64,000 nucleotides of DNA from Pseudomonas tritici (GTDB lineage Bacteria > Pseudomonadota > Gammaproteobacteria > Pseudomonadales > Pseudomonadaceae): assembly GCF_014268275.3 (NCBI RefSeq), contig NZ_CP077084.1, forward strand, positions 3,906,001 through 3,970,000. Reading direction: 5' to 3'. The position numbers and the translations under genes are program-made. The stretch's first letter is position 1; every line of letters begins with the position of its first letter. Shown in pieces: positions 44,197-55,389 of this stretch. The notes beneath the pieces were generated by a model, which saw nothing but the letters and a program-made list of their open reading frames with translations, made no database searches and had not been told where the DNA came from.

Positions 44197-44868
44197 TCAA
44201 TGATTCACCGTATAGGCCAACATCATCGACAACTGACACATCGGCCGCCCGCTCTCGGCATGCCACTGGTTGAACGCCCCCTGCACCGCCGCCAGGTCGC
44301 GCAGGCTGGTCGGCGCCTTGTCGACGATTTTCTGCGCGTTCAACGCCGCGACCACGTCATAACTCGGCACAAACGTGTCCTTGCCCACCATGCGCAAAAA
44401 GCGCGGCGCTGACAGCCCGCCCAGTTGGTGGCCGTGCTTGCTCAGGTACTTCCACAGCCCAACGATATCGGTCACCGGCCAATCGGCGACAAACGCACCA
44501 AAGCTGCCTTTCTCCTGCTCAATGTCGAGGATCATCTGCGCATTGCGCGGCACGCTCTTGAGCTTGCCCAGGTGGCGGATGATTCGCGTGTCCTGCATCA
44601 ACCGCTCCAGGTGTTCGGCGCCCATCAGCACGACTTTTTCCGGATCGAAGCCGAAGAACACTTGCTCGAACGCCGGCCACTTGGCGTCTACCACGCTGTG
44701 CTTCAAACCCGCGCGAAATACCCGCAGCGCCAATGTCGACAGGTAGCGGTCATCACTGATCTTGCGTAACTGCGCCGGGGTCTTGGGTACAGGCAGGTGG
44801 GCTTCCAGCTCGGCCGCCGAACCGAAGCGGTTCAGACAATATTCGTGCAGCCACTTGTAATCGCGCAT
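44197..44868 (-). CDS. DNA-3-methyladenine glycosylase I-like protein
   Basis: The 223-residue protein matches the adenine-glycosylase fold: YLSTLALRVFRAGLKHSVV, WPAFEQVFFGFDPEKV, and a C-terminal YDVVAALNAQ segment. Tag enzymes remove 3-methyladenine from DNA. The classic Tag zinc residues are not all visible, so substrate range could differ. It is transcribed after ttcA with about 67 bases between. Confidence 0.75.
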   Translation of the reverse strand: MRDYKWLHEYCLNRFGSAAELEAHLPVPKTPAQLRKISDDRYLSTLALRVFRAGLKHSVVDAKWPAFEQVFFGFDPEKVVLMGAEHLERLMQDTRIIRHLGKLKSVPRNAQMILDIEQEKGSFGAFVADWPVTDIVGLWKYLSKHGHQLGGLSAPRFLRMVGKDTFVPSYDVVAALNAQKIVDKAPTSLRDLAAVQGAFNQWHAESGRPMCQLSMMLAYTVNH

Positions 44869-44893
44869 GCCCTCTCCTGGGATTCGAATTGAA

Positions 44894-44916
44894 AACGGCG
44901 CCCGCGAGCGCCGTGT
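44894..44916 (-). terminator. Hairpin after ttcA
   Basis: GGCGC-rich stem ACGGCGCTCGCGGGCGCCGT followed by TTTTC on the minus strand, 20 bases beyond the ttcA stop. It would end the ttcA transcript before the glycosylase gene. Confidence 0.7.
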
Positions 44917-44935
44917 GTCAGAGCATTGAACAGGC

Positions 44936-45760
44936 TCAGAGGTTCACAACATTAACGAAGCGCGAAGCGGCGCTCTCATCAATTTTCAGGCTGGTGAAGT
45001 CGAACAGGCTGCGGTCGGCCAACTGCGACGGCTGCACGTTCTGCAGGCTGCGGAAGATACTTTCGGTGCGACCGGGCGTCTTGCGCTCCCAGTCCAGCAG
45101 CATCTCCTTGACCACCTGGCGCTGCAGGTTTTCCTGGGAGCCACACAGGTTGCACGGGATGATCGGGAATTGCTTGAGGTCGGAGTAGGCCTGGATGTCC
45201 TTCTCGTTGCAATACGCCAGCGGGCGGATTACCACGTTGCGCCCGTCATCGGCGCGCAGCTTGGGTGGCATGGCTTTGAGCGAGCCATTGAAGAACATAT
45301 TGAGGAAGAAGGTTTCGACGATGTCATCGCGATGATGACCCAGGGCCATCTTGGTCGCGCCGATCTCATCGGCGAAGGTGTACAGCGTGCCACGGCGCAG
45401 GCGCGAGCACAGCGAGCAGGTGGTCTTGCCTTCCGGGATCAGTTCCTTGACCACCGAATAGGTGTCTTTTTCGACGATGTGGTAATCGACGCCCAACGCC
45501 TTGAGGTAGGCCGGCAGCACATGCTCGGGGAAGCCCGGTTGTTTCTGGTCCATGTTGACGGCAACGATCTCAAACGTGATCGGCGCGACCTTTTGCAGGT
45601 GCAGCAGCACATCAAGCAAGGTGTAGCTGTCTTTGCCGCCGGAGAGGCAGACCATGACCTTGTCGCCGTCCTCGATCATGTTGAAATCGGCGACCGCTTC
45701 ACCGGCCAGGCGACGCAGGCGTTTTTGCAGTTTGTTCTGGTTGACCGTAAGAGTGCCCAT
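44936..45760 (-). CDS. ttcA: tRNA 2-thiocytidine(32) synthetase
   Basis: The 274-residue enzyme puts sulfur on C32 of some tRNAs using ATP and an iron-sulfur cluster. The PP-loop is [12 protein letters not shown], and cluster Cys lie in [10 protein letters not shown] and PCNLCGSQ. The length and ends fit TtcA. A 364-base gap with a REP pair separates it from the divergent Yip1 gene. Confidence 0.96.
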   Translation of the reverse strand: MGTLTVNQNKLQKRLRRLAGEAVADFNMIEDGDKVMVCLSGGKDSYTLLDVLLHLQKVAPITFEIVAVNMDQKQPGFPEHVLPAYLKALGVDYHIVEKDTYSVVKELIPEGKTTCSLCSRLRRGTLYTFADEIGATKMALGHHRDDIVETFFLNMFFNGSLKAMPPKLRADDGRNVVIRPLAYCNEKDIQAYSDLKQFPIIPCNLCGSQENLQRQVVKEMLLDWERKTPGRTESIFRSLQNVQPSQLADRSLFDFTSLKIDESAASRFVNVVNL

Positions 45761-46124
45761 GGCGCTTGGATCCGCTGGAGGTGTGTGACGAAAAGCCGGG
45801 TATTTTACCGTTATGAGCGACCGAGTTCCAATGTGGGAGCTGGCTTGCCTGCGATAGCGGTGGGCCAGTTAACGTATCGGTTTCTGACAGGTCGCCATCG
45901 CAGGCAAGCCAGCTCCCACAGTCGACCGAGTGGCGCCTGACAGACCTCACCGCGATTAAGCCCAATGTTTACAGCGCAATTTGCTCTAAAGGCCCTACAG
46001 TTATTCCGGGCATCTCTTCCTATACTGCGACTAGAGGTCGCACAGCTATCCGGGACCTTTGAGGCCATTTGGCCCGTGGGCGCTCCGATGGGGGGCGATG
46101 GCAATAACGACAGGAGTGACCGGC
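45761..46124. other. Divergent intergenic region with REP pair
   Basis: No gene is supported. The REP pair at 45831-45920 takes a quarter of it; the rest should hold promoters of ttcA and of the Yip1 gene. Confidence 0.55.
45831..45920. repeat. REP pair
   Basis: ATGTGGGAGCTGGCTTGCCT and its complement face each other across about 45 bases, upstream of both divergent genes. Confidence 0.88.
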
Positions 46125-46727
46125 ATGATCCATCACGTCGTGGGGCTTTTTACCCATCCCGACCAGGAATGGCGGGAAATTCGTGGCGATAAAGAAGAAA
46201 GCATCAGCCACATGTACCTCACTCACACACTGATTCTCGCGGCGATCCCCGCCGTATCAGCCTTTATCGGTACCACCCAGGTTGGCTGGGTCATCGGCAA
46301 CCGCTCGCCAGTGATGCTGACCCAGGAAAGCGCCCTGTGGATGACGCTCATGTCCTACGCCGCCATGCTTGGCGGTGTGGCGGTGATGGGCGCGTTCATC
46401 CACTGGATGGCGCGTACCTACGACGCCAACCCCAGCATGGCGCGCTGCGTGGCGTTTGCCACCTACACCGCCACGCCGCTGTTTATCGGCGGGCTGGCGG
46501 CGCTCTACCCACATATGTGGCTGGGCATGGTCGTGGGCACGGCGGCGATTTGCTACACGGTGTACCTGCTGTACGTGGGGCTGCCGACCTTCATGAACAT
46601 CGACCCGGATGAGGGTTTCCTGTTTTCCAGCTCGGTGCTGGCCGTAGGCCTAGTGGTACTGGTGGCGATCATGGCGTTTACCGTGATTGTCTGGGGCCTC
46701 GGCGTAGGGCCGATCTATACCAACTGA
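46125..46727 (+). CDS. Yip1-family inner-membrane protein
   Basis: AGGAG lies eight bases before the chosen ATG (MIHHVVGLFTHPDQEW). The 200-residue protein has about five spans and the YIP1 segment ISHMYLTHTLILAAIPAVSAF. The role in bacteria is unknown. A weak stem GCCACC-GCAA-GGTGGC follows near 46753 and may end transcription. Confidence 0.85.
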   Translation: MIHHVVGLFTHPDQEWREIRGDKEESISHMYLTHTLILAAIPAVSAFIGTTQVGWVIGNRSPVMLTQESALWMTLMSYAAMLGGVAVMGAFIHWMARTYDANPSMARCVAFATYTATPLFIGGLAALYPHMWLGMVVGTAAICYTVYLLYVGLPTFMNIDPDEGFLFSSSVLAVGLVVLVAIMAFTVIVWGLGVGPIYTN

Positions 46728-46855
46728 TCCGATTAAACCGTAGGAAAGGCCACCGCAAGGTGGCTTTGTGCGTTATGCATGACCATTCGGCGCCTGACAG
46801 ATTCGGAAACACTCAGCTTTGCGGCATACTGGGGGTCTCTGGAGATATGTACAGC

Positions 46856-47350
46856 ATGCCCGAGCAACTCAATACCCGCGTCGAAGATTGTTTCCAACAA
46901 GCCGAATCCTTTTTCAAACGAAGCTTCAAACGCCCCCAGGTCAGCCTCAAGCTGCGGGGCCAGAAGGCCGGTGTCGCGCATTTGCACGAGAACCTGCTGC
47001 GCTTCAACCCACAGTTGTACCGTGAAAACAGCCAGCATTTCCTGAAACAGACCGTGGCCCACGAAGTGGCGCACTTGATCGCCCACCAATTGTTCGGCGA
47101 GCGCATCCAGCCGCATGGCGAGGAATGGCAATTGATCATGCGCGGGGTTTACGAACTGCCACCTGACCGTTGCCATACGTATGAGGTGAAGCGCCGCCAG
47201 GTGACTCGCTATATTTACCGATGCCCGTGTGCCGATAGCGACTTTCCGTTTTCGTCGCAGCGACATGGCATGGTGGCGCAGGGGCGGCGGTATTTGTGTC
47301 GGCGGTGTCGGCAGACGTTGGTGTTTACCGGGGAAACTCGGGTGGAGTGA
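46856..47350 (+). CDS. sprT: SprT-family zinc metallopeptidase-like protein
   Basis: The start MPEQLNTRVEDCFQQAE is the family one; a Met three codons earlier is possible. The 164-residue protein has the zinc site HEVAHLIAHQLFG and a C-terminal zinc ribbon with Cys in YRCPCADSD and YLCRRCRQTL. SprT/Spartan-like proteins cleave DNA-protein crosslinks in eukaryotes; the bacterial form is little studied. Confidence 0.93.
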   Translation: MPEQLNTRVEDCFQQAESFFKRSFKRPQVSLKLRGQKAGVAHLHENLLRFNPQLYRENSQHFLKQTVAHEVAHLIAHQLFGERIQPHGEEWQLIMRGVYELPPDRCHTYEVKRRQVTRYIYRCPCADSDFPFSSQRHGMVAQGRRYLCRRCRQTLVFTGETRVE

Positions 47351-47356
47351 GGGCCT

Positions 47357-47428
47357 CATCGCAGGCAAGCTAGCTCCCACACTTTGACCGCGCCGCCTAT
47401 CAAATGTGGGCGCTGGCTTGCCTGCGAT
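47357..47428. repeat. REP pair
   Basis: TCATCGCAGGCAAGCTAGCTC and the facing copy ATGTGGGCGCTGGCTTGCCT, each with small changes, lie between converging genes. Confidence 0.85.
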
Positions 47429-47442
47429 AGCGTCAGCTCAGG

Positions 47443-48624
47443 CTACCCAACCACCTTGGCCTGTCGCAGCTCGCTTATCCGCTGAGCACTAAGCCCCAAC
47501 TCCGCCAACACTTCATCACTGTGTGCGCCCACTGCAACCCCAATATGCCGAGGCGCTGGCACCCCCTCGGAAAACTTCAGCGGGCACGCCAGTTGCGCCT
47601 GGGTCGAACCGTCACCCCGAGGCACCTGGCTGATCAATTCGCGCGCCTTTAACTGCGGATGCTCCACCGCCTCGCTCAGGCTCAGCACCGGTTCGACACA
47701 AGCGTCGACCCCGGCAAACAACTCACACAACTCGTCGAAGCTACGCTTTTCAAACTCGACTTTCAGCGCCTGCTTGAGGGACTTTTGCTGCTCCGGCTTG
47801 GGCGACAAGCCTTGTGCCGCCAACTCCGGCCGTCCCAGCGTTTCACAGAGTTGTTGCATGAACCCTGGCTCCAAACTGCCCACCGCCATCCAGCGCCCCT
47901 CCCGCGAGCGGTAATAGTCGTAGAAACTCCCGCCGTTAAGCACATGGCTCTCCCACTCCGGCTCCACCCCACACGCCAGGTAACCCGCGCCGGCCATGGC
48001 ATTCAGGCTGAACGAGCAGTCGGTCATGCTCACATCCAGGTATTGGCCGACCCCGCTCTGCTGTCGGGCGATAACAGCCGCTAACAACCCCACCACCGCA
48101 TGCAGCGACCCTCCTCCCACGTCCGCCAGTTGCACGCCCAACGGCAGCGGCCCACTGTCGGCACGACCGGTGTAGCTGGCCACGCCGGCCAGTGCCAGGT
48201 AATTGATATCGTGCCCGGCGCGGTCCTTATAGGGCCCGGTCTGGCCGTAACCGGTGATAGACACGTAAATCAGCTTTGGGTTGATCGCCTTCAACGCCTC
48301 ATACCCCAAGCCCAGACGTTCCATCACCCCTGGCCGGAACTGTTCGAGCACGATGTCGTACGCCTTGACCAACGCCCGCACGATCTCCAGCGCTTCAGGC
48401 TGCTTGAGGTCAAGCGCCAGGCTGCGCTTATTGCGATTGAGGTAGGCATGGCTCGCCGAAACACCCTGATCATGGGGCAGTAATACCCGCAGCAGGTCCG
48501 GGCGCGTGGGCGATTCGATACGCAGCACCTCGGCGCCCATGTCCGCCAGCATCAACGATGCAAACGGGCCCGGCAGCAAGGTGGAAAAATCCAACACTTT
48601 GAGGGACGCCAAGGGACCTGACAT
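47443..48624 (-). CDS. Class III CoA transferase (CaiB/BaiF family)
   Basis: The chosen start is MSGPLASLKVLDFSTLLPGP, after GGAG; a Met ten codons upstream is less likely. The 393-residue protein has family motifs PFASLMLADMGAEVLRIE, LNRNKRSLALDLKQPE and the active Asp region GHDINYLALAG. Such enzymes move CoA between organic acids, as in alpha-methylacyl-CoA or succinyl-CoA systems. No neighbours in the same direction indicate a substrate. Confidence 0.9.
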   Translation of the reverse strand: MSGPLASLKVLDFSTLLPGPFASLMLADMGAEVLRIESPTRPDLLRVLLPHDQGVSASHAYLNRNKRSLALDLKQPEALEIVRALVKAYDIVLEQFRPGVMERLGLGYEALKAINPKLIYVSITGYGQTGPYKDRAGHDINYLALAGVASYTGRADSGPLPLGVQLADVGGGSLHAVVGLLAAVIARQQSGVGQYLDVSMTDCSFSLNAMAGAGYLACGVEPEWESHVLNGGSFYDYYRSREGRWMAVGSLEPGFMQQLCETLGRPELAAQGLSPKPEQQKSLKQALKVEFEKRSFDELCELFAGVDACVEPVLSLSEAVEHPQLKARELISQVPRGDGSTQAQLACPLKFSEGVPAPRHIGVAVGAHSDEVLAELGLSAQRISELRQAKVVG

Positions 48625-48781
48625 GGGCACTCCATTTTTGTTTTGAATGCACACAGACTAGGCAGCCTTGCGCTTACCGGCAATCGCCGGAACGGTCACC
48701 AACAGTGACCGTTTTGATCACGGCGGGCTTTTTCGTGGCAGCGGCTTTATCATTGCCCCACGTTTGCTTGCAGAGTGTTCC

Positions 48782-49174
48782 ATGAAGTTCGCGATTGCAC
48801 TGTTTTCCGCCGCCCACGCGCCCTCTTCGCGCCGTGCCCTGCTGTTCGCCCAAGCGGCGTTGGCCGGCGGGCATGAGATTGTGCGGCTGTTTTTCTACCA
48901 GGACGGCGTGTACAGCGCGTCCAATAACATCGTTGCGCCCCAGGATGAGCAAGACATCGCCCGCCAATGGCGTGAGTTTGTCAGCCAGCACCAGCTCGAC
49001 GGCGTGGTGTGCATCGCCGCCGCCTTGCGCCGTGGCGTGCTTAACCAGGAAGAAGCCACGCGCTATCAACGCAGCGCGGTAAACCTGGATACGCCGTGGG
49101 CGCTGTCGGGCCTGGGTCAGTTGCATGACGCCGCCCAGGCCGCCGACCGCCTGATCTGCTTTGGAGGGCCGTGA
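48782..49174 (+). CDS. tusD: Sulfurtransferase complex subunit TusD
   Basis: The 130-residue DsrE-family protein holds the acceptor Cys in DGVVCIAAALRRGV. In E. coli the TusBCD hexamer takes sulfur from TusA and hands it to TusE for 2-thiouridine in tRNA. It begins the tight tusDCBE operon. A longer frame upstream has no ribosome site. Confidence 0.94.
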   Translation: MKFAIALFSAAHAPSSRRALLFAQAALAGGHEIVRLFFYQDGVYSASNNIVAPQDEQDIARQWREFVSQHQLDGVVCIAAALRRGVLNQEEATRYQRSAVNLDTPWALSGLGQLHDAAQAADRLICFGGP

Positions 49175-49175
49175 C

Positions 49176-49526
49176 ATGTCCAAATCCTTGTTGGTGATCA
49201 GCCGCCAGCCGCCATGGTCCGGGCCGAGTGCCCGGGAAGCCTTGGATATCGTCCTGGCCGGTGGCGCCTTCGATCTACCGATTGGCCTGCTGTTCCTTGA
49301 TGACGGCGTGTTCCAACTGGCGCCGCACCAGGATGCCAAGGCCGTGCAGCAAAAAGACCTCAGCGCCAACTTGCAGGCATTGGGCCTTTTTGGCATCGAT
49401 GACGTATTTGCCTGCCGCCACAGCCTGGCCGAGCGCGGCCTCGCGCCGCCCGCCAGCGCCCAGCCGCTGGACAGCGAAGCGATCTCCCAGTTGATTGACC
49501 GTTACGACCAGGTGATGACCCTCTGA
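49176..49526 (+). CDS. tusC: Sulfurtransferase complex subunit TusC
   Basis: Begins two bases after tusD (MSKSLLVISRQPPW). The 116-residue DsrF-like protein has SGPSAREALDIVLAGGAFD and the acidic middle of the family. It is a structural partner in TusBCD. Confidence 0.93.
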   Translation: MSKSLLVISRQPPWSGPSAREALDIVLAGGAFDLPIGLLFLDDGVFQLAPHQDAKAVQQKDLSANLQALGLFGIDDVFACRHSLAERGLAPPASAQPLDSEAISQLIDRYDQVMTL

Positions 49527-49804
49527 TGTCGACTCTCCATGTGGTTTCCCACTCCCCGTTTACCGATAGCCGCCTCGACAGCTGCCTGCGCATCTGTGGC
49601 ACCAAGGACGCCATCCTGCTCTGCGGCGATGGCGCCTACGCGCTGCACAACCCGGCGCTGCAAACCAAGGGCGTGAAGGTCTTTGTGCTGGCCGAAGACA
49701 TGCAGGCGCGCCATTTGCCTCTGCCGGACTGGGCCGACAGCGTGGACTACCCAGGTTTCGTGCAGTTGTCGATCGACTACGACAAGGTCAACACCTGGCT
49801 ATGA
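49526..49804 (+). CDS. tusB: Sulfurtransferase complex subunit TusB
   Basis: The 92-residue DsrH-like protein MSTLHVVSHSPFTDSRLDSC has DAILLCGDGAYAL in the centre. Start and stop overlap the neighbours by one to four bases. Confidence 0.92.
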   Translation: MSTLHVVSHSPFTDSRLDSCLRICGTKDAILLCGDGAYALHNPALQTKGVKVFVLAEDMQARHLPLPDWADSVDYPGFVQLSIDYDKVNTWL

Positions 49805-50136
49805 ACACCCTGACCGTCGGCGCACGCACCCTGGAACTGGACAAGGACGGCTACCTCGTTGACCTGAACGAGTGGTCCGATGAGGTGGCAATCGCCCTGG
49901 CCGCCACTGAGACGCTGGAGCTTACCCCGGACCATTGGGAAATCCTCCAGCTGCTGCGCCAGTTCTACGCCGAATTCCAGCTGTCGCCCGCCACCCGCCC
50001 GCTGATCAAGTACACCGCCTTGAAGCTGGGCCCGGAAAAGGGCAACAGCCTGCACCTCAACAAACTGTTCAACGGCACTCCCGCCAAACTCGCCGCCAAG
50101 CTGGCGGGCCTGCCCAGGCCGACGAATTGCTTATGA
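49801..50136 (+). CDS. tusE: TusE/DsrC-family sulfur carrier
   Basis: The 111-residue protein has the TusE pattern: DGYLVDLNEWSDEVAIALA, TPDHWEILQLLRQFYAEF and the C-terminal PRPTNCL with the penultimate Cys that carries sulfur to MnmA. The N-terminus overlaps tusB, and the stop overlaps the next start. Confidence 0.95.
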   Translation: MNTLTVGARTLELDKDGYLVDLNEWSDEVAIALAATETLELTPDHWEILQLLRQFYAEFQLSPATRPLIKYTALKLGPEKGNSLHLNKLFNGTPAKLAAKLAGLPRPTNCL

Positions 50137-51134
50137 CCGACTTTGCCCCGCTGCCCCTTGAAACCCCTGCCGAGCACCCGTTTGCGCCGTTCGTGCGCAT
50201 CCTGGGCAAAGGCAAGCGCGGCGCGCGCAACCTCACCCGCGAGGAAGCCCGCGAAGCCATGGGCATGCTGCTCGACGAAAAAGTCGAAGACACCCAGCTC
50301 GGCGCCTTCTTGATGCTGTTGCGCCACAAGGAAGAAAGCCCGGAAGAACTCGCCGGCTTCACCGAAGCCGTGCGCGAACGCCTCAACGCCCCGGCGCTGA
50401 ACGTGGATGTCGACTGGCCCACCTACGCCGGCAAGAAGCGTCACCTGCCGTGGTACCTGCTTGCCGCCAAGTGCCTGGCACAAAATGGCGTGCGCATCCT
50501 GATGCACGGCGGCGGCCCGCATACGGCGGGGCGGCTGTACACCGAGCAATTAGTGGAAACGTTGGAGATTCCGCTGTGCCGTAACTGGCAGCAGGTGGAG
50601 ACCGCCTATGAGCGAGGCAACCTGGCATTTATCCCACTGGGCGATTGGGCGCCGCAGTTGCAGCGCATGATCGACCTGCGCAACACCCTGGGCCTGCGCT
50701 CACCGATCCATTCCCTGGCGCGCCTGCTCAACCCGCTGAATGCGCGGCTTGGCCTGCAAAGCATCTTCCACCCCGGCTACCAGGGCGTGCACCGCGATGC
50801 CAGCGGCTTGCTCGGCGACAATGTGATTGTCGTGAAGGGCGATGGCGGCGAAATCGAGATCAACCCCGACTCGGCCAGCCATTTGTACGGCACCACCGGT
50901 GGCGAAAGCTGGGACGAGGAATGGCCCGCCCTCTCCGCCCAACGCCACGTCAAACCTGCCACGTTGGAACCCGAACACCTGAAGGCCGTGTGGCGCGGGG
51001 ATGTCGAAGACAGCTACCCACAACTGGCCCTGATCGCCACCATGGCCCTGGCCTTGCGCGGCTTGGGTCACTCACGGGAACAGGCGTTCGTGGTGGCCCA
51101 GCAATACTGGGACGTGCGAGATAAATCGATTTAA
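50133..51134 (+). CDS. Glycosyl transferase family protein, YbiB type (TrpD-like fold)
   Basis: The 333-residue protein follows tusE with an ATGA overlap. It has the TrpD-like N-terminal helix domain (LTREEAREAMGMLLDEKVED) and a catalytic-type domain (LMHGGGPHTAGRLYTE; IFHPGYQGVHRDASGLLG). YbiB of E. coli binds nucleic acids and has no anthranilate phosphoribosyltransferase activity. This linkage with tusE is common in Pseudomonas and may point to tRNA or SOS-related work. Confidence 0.88.
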   Translation: MTDFAPLPLETPAEHPFAPFVRILGKGKRGARNLTREEAREAMGMLLDEKVEDTQLGAFLMLLRHKEESPEELAGFTEAVRERLNAPALNVDVDWPTYAGKKRHLPWYLLAAKCLAQNGVRILMHGGGPHTAGRLYTEQLVETLEIPLCRNWQQVETAYERGNLAFIPLGDWAPQLQRMIDLRNTLGLRSPIHSLARLLNPLNARLGLQSIFHPGYQGVHRDASGLLGDNVIVVKGDGGEIEINPDSASHLYGTTGGESWDEEWPALSAQRHVKPATLEPEHLKAVWRGDVEDSYPQLALIATMALALRGLGHSREQAFVVAQQYWDVRDKSI

Positions 51135-51222
51135 TCGATCATTCACCTGCAGTCTTTGCGCTTTTAAATCGAACTCAGCCCTTTAGACTGGCCTCCAACG
51201 CTTAATAGCAGAGGAGCCAGTC

Positions 51223-52218
51223 ATGGGTTTGCTGATTGAAGGACGCTGGAAAGACCAGTGGTACGAAAGTAGCGCAGACGGCGCATTCCAACGGGAACAG
51301 GCGCAACGCCGCAACTGGGTGACCGCCGACGGTTCGCCAGGCCCGAGCGGCGAAGGCGGCTTCAAGGCCGAGGCCGGTCGCTACCACCTCTACGTGTCCC
51401 TCGCCTGCCCGTGGGCCCATCGCACCCTGATCCTGCGCAAGCTCAAGGGCCTCGAACGCTTGATCGACGTGTCCGTGGTCAGTTGGTTGATGCTGGAAAA
51501 CGGCTGGACGTTCGACAAGGCCCACGGCTCGACCGGCGACGCGCTCGACGATTTCGCCTTCATGCACCAACGCTACACGGCCGACACCGCCGACTACAGC
51601 GGGCGCGTCACCGTGCCGGTGCTGTGGGACAAAAAGCTGAAGCGCATCGTGAACAATGAATCGGCGGAAATCATCCGCATGTTCAACAGCGCGTTCAACG
51701 GGATGACCGGCAACACCCTGGATTTTTACCCCGAAGCGCTGCGCCCTACCATTGACGCGCTGAACGAGCGCATTTATCCCGCCGTGAACAACGGCGTGTA
51801 CCGCGCAGGCTTTGCCACTTCGCAGCGGGCGTATGAAAGTGCGTTTGATGATGTGTTTGCCGAACTGGATCACCTGGAACAGCATCTAGGCGATCATCGC
51901 TACCTGGCCGGTGAGCACCTGACCGAAGCCGATGTGCGCCTGTTCACCACGCTGATTCGCTTTGATGCGGTGTATTACAGCCACTTCAAATGCAATTTGC
52001 GGCGGATTGCGGATTATTCGAATCTGTCGAATTGGCTGAGGGAGATGTATCAGTGGCCAGGTGTGGCTGAGACGGTGGATTTTGAGCATATCAAGGGGCA
52101 TTACTACGCCAGCCATCGCACGATCAATCCGACGGGGATTGTGCCGAAGGGGCCGTTGCAGGTGTTTGATGCGCAGCATGATCGGCTGCGTTTGAGCGGC
52201 AAAGGTGTCCGGAACTGA
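51223..52218 (+). CDS. yqjG: Glutathionyl-hydroquinone reductase (Xi-class GST, YqjG type)
   Basis: The 331-residue protein has the catalytic Cys in SLACPWAHRTLILRKLKGLE (Cys62), the GST N-domain, the C-domain with LGDHRYLAGEHLTEADVRLFTT, and the end GHYYASHRTINPTGIVPKG that is diagnostic for this class. It reduces glutathionyl-hydroquinones. It stands alone with GAGG upstream of the ATG. Confidence 0.93.
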   Translation: MGLLIEGRWKDQWYESSADGAFQREQAQRRNWVTADGSPGPSGEGGFKAEAGRYHLYVSLACPWAHRTLILRKLKGLERLIDVSVVSWLMLENGWTFDKAHGSTGDALDDFAFMHQRYTADTADYSGRVTVPVLWDKKLKRIVNNESAEIIRMFNSAFNGMTGNTLDFYPEALRPTIDALNERIYPAVNNGVYRAGFATSQRAYESAFDDVFAELDHLEQHLGDHRYLAGEHLTEADVRLFTTLIRFDAVYYSHFKCNLRRIADYSNLSNWLREMYQWPGVAETVDFEHIKGHYYASHRTINPTGIVPKGPLQVFDAQHDRLRLSGKGVRN

Positions 52219-52246
52219 TCCGAATTATGACCTGGCTTTGAAGCAC

Positions 52247-52312
52247 CATCGCGGGCAAGCCCGCTCCCACATTGGAATGCAATCCCCTGTGGGAGCGGGC
52301 TTGCCCGCGATG
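52247..52312. repeat. REP pair
   Basis: ATCGCGGGCAAGCCCGCTCC and its complement, close together, lie between the converging GST and cysG genes. Confidence 0.88.
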
Positions 52313-52322
52313 CTTTTAAGGC

Positions 52323-53717
52323 TTAAACCTGTGCCTGGGCGCCTTCAAACCACTTCAGCTTCTCACGCAACATCACCACTTCACCGACGATCACCAGTGT
52401 CGGCGCATGCACTTCATGCTCCGCCACCATGCGCGGCAAGTCGGCCAGCGTGCCAGTAAACACACGCTGGTTAGATGTGGTGCCCTGCTGGATCAATGCT
52501 GCCGGGGTATCCGCTGCCCGCCCATGCTTGATCAGCTGTTCGCAGATGATCGGCAAACCAATCAAGCCCATGTAGAACACCAAGGTCTGCGAGGGGCCTA
52601 CCAAGTCATCCCAAGGCAGGTCCGACGTACCGTTCTTCAAATGCCCGGTGATAAATCGCACTGACTGCGCATAGTCACGGTGGGTCAGCGGAATGCCCGC
52701 ATACGCTGCGCAACCGCTGGCCGCCGTGATCCCCGGCACCACTTGGAACGGGATGCCGTGGGCTGCCAGTTCCTCAATCTCTTCACCACCTCGCCCAAAG
52801 ATGAATGGATCGCCACCTTTGAGGCGCAGCACGCGTTTGCCTTGCTTGGCCAGGTCAACCAGTTGCTGGTTGATCTGATCTTGCGGCACAGCATGGTCGG
52901 CGCGACGCTTGCCGACGTACACGCGCTCGGCATCACGGCGGCACAGCTCGAGAATTGCCGGCGCAACCAAGCGGTCGTACAGCACCACGTCGGCTTGCTG
53001 CATCAGGCGCAGGGCGCGGAAGGTCAGCAGGTCAGGATCACCCGGTCCTGCGCCCACCAGGTAAACCTCACCCGGCGCATAAGGCGGCGCTCCGTTGACC
53101 TTTTCGATCAGTAAACGCTCGGCTTCAGCCCCCTGCCCGGCCAGCTGGCGATCGGCAATCGGGCCTTGAAACACCTCTTCCCAGAACGCGCGACGTTGCT
53201 GCACATCCGGGTACAAACCTTTGACCTGGGCACGAAAACGCGCCGCCAACCCGGCCAACTGACCGTAGGTGGAAGGAATCCAGGTTTCCAGCTTGGCGCG
53301 GATCAGGCGCGCCAGCACCGGCGCATCGCCGCCGCTGGACACCGCGATCACCAAAGGCGAACGGTCGACAATCGCCGGGAAGATCACGCTGCACAAGGCC
53401 GGCGCATCCACCACATTGACCGGCACGCAACGACGCTTGGCATCGCTGGACACTTGCGCGTTCAGCGGCTCGTCGTCCGTTGCCGCGATGATCAGGGTGC
53501 AACCGTCGAGGTCGGCCTCCTGATAACCGCGCAACATCAGTTCCCCGCCACTGCCCTGCACCAGCTCACGCAACTGGTCTTCGATCTGGGGAGCAACCAC
53601 CCGCAACACCGCACCGGCGTCGGCCAGCAGCCGGGATTTGCGCAAGGCAATCTCCCCACCACCGACGACCAACACACGACTGCCGCGCAGGTTATGAAAC
53701 AGCGGCAGAAATTCCAT
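52323..53717 (-). CDS. cysG: Siroheme synthase (multifunctional CysG)
   Basis: The 464-residue fusion protein has an N-terminal NAD-dependent dehydrogenase/ferrochelatase ([15 protein letters not shown], residues 16-30) and a C-terminal uroporphyrinogen III methyltransferase ([16 protein letters not shown] near 222, and [13 protein letters not shown]). It makes siroheme for sulfite and nitrite reductase. It lies directly after serS with no gap. Confidence 0.96.
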   Translation of the reverse strand: MEFLPLFHNLRGSRVLVVGGGEIALRKSRLLADAGAVLRVVAPQIEDQLRELVQGSGGELMLRGYQEADLDGCTLIIAATDDEPLNAQVSSDAKRRCVPVNVVDAPALCSVIFPAIVDRSPLVIAVSSGGDAPVLARLIRAKLETWIPSTYGQLAGLAARFRAQVKGLYPDVQQRRAFWEEVFQGPIADRQLAGQGAEAERLLIEKVNGAPPYAPGEVYLVGAGPGDPDLLTFRALRLMQQADVVLYDRLVAPAILELCRRDAERVYVGKRRADHAVPQDQINQQLVDLAKQGKRVLRLKGGDPFIFGRGGEEIEELAAHGIPFQVVPGITAASGCAAYAGIPLTHRDYAQSVRFITGHLKNGTSDLPWDDLVGPSQTLVFYMGLIGLPIICEQLIKHGRAADTPAALIQQGTTSNQRVFTGTLADLPRMVAEHEVHAPTLVIVGEVVMLREKLKWFEGAQAQV

Positions 53718-55388
<1,671 letters not shown>

Positions 55389-55389
<1 letters not shown>
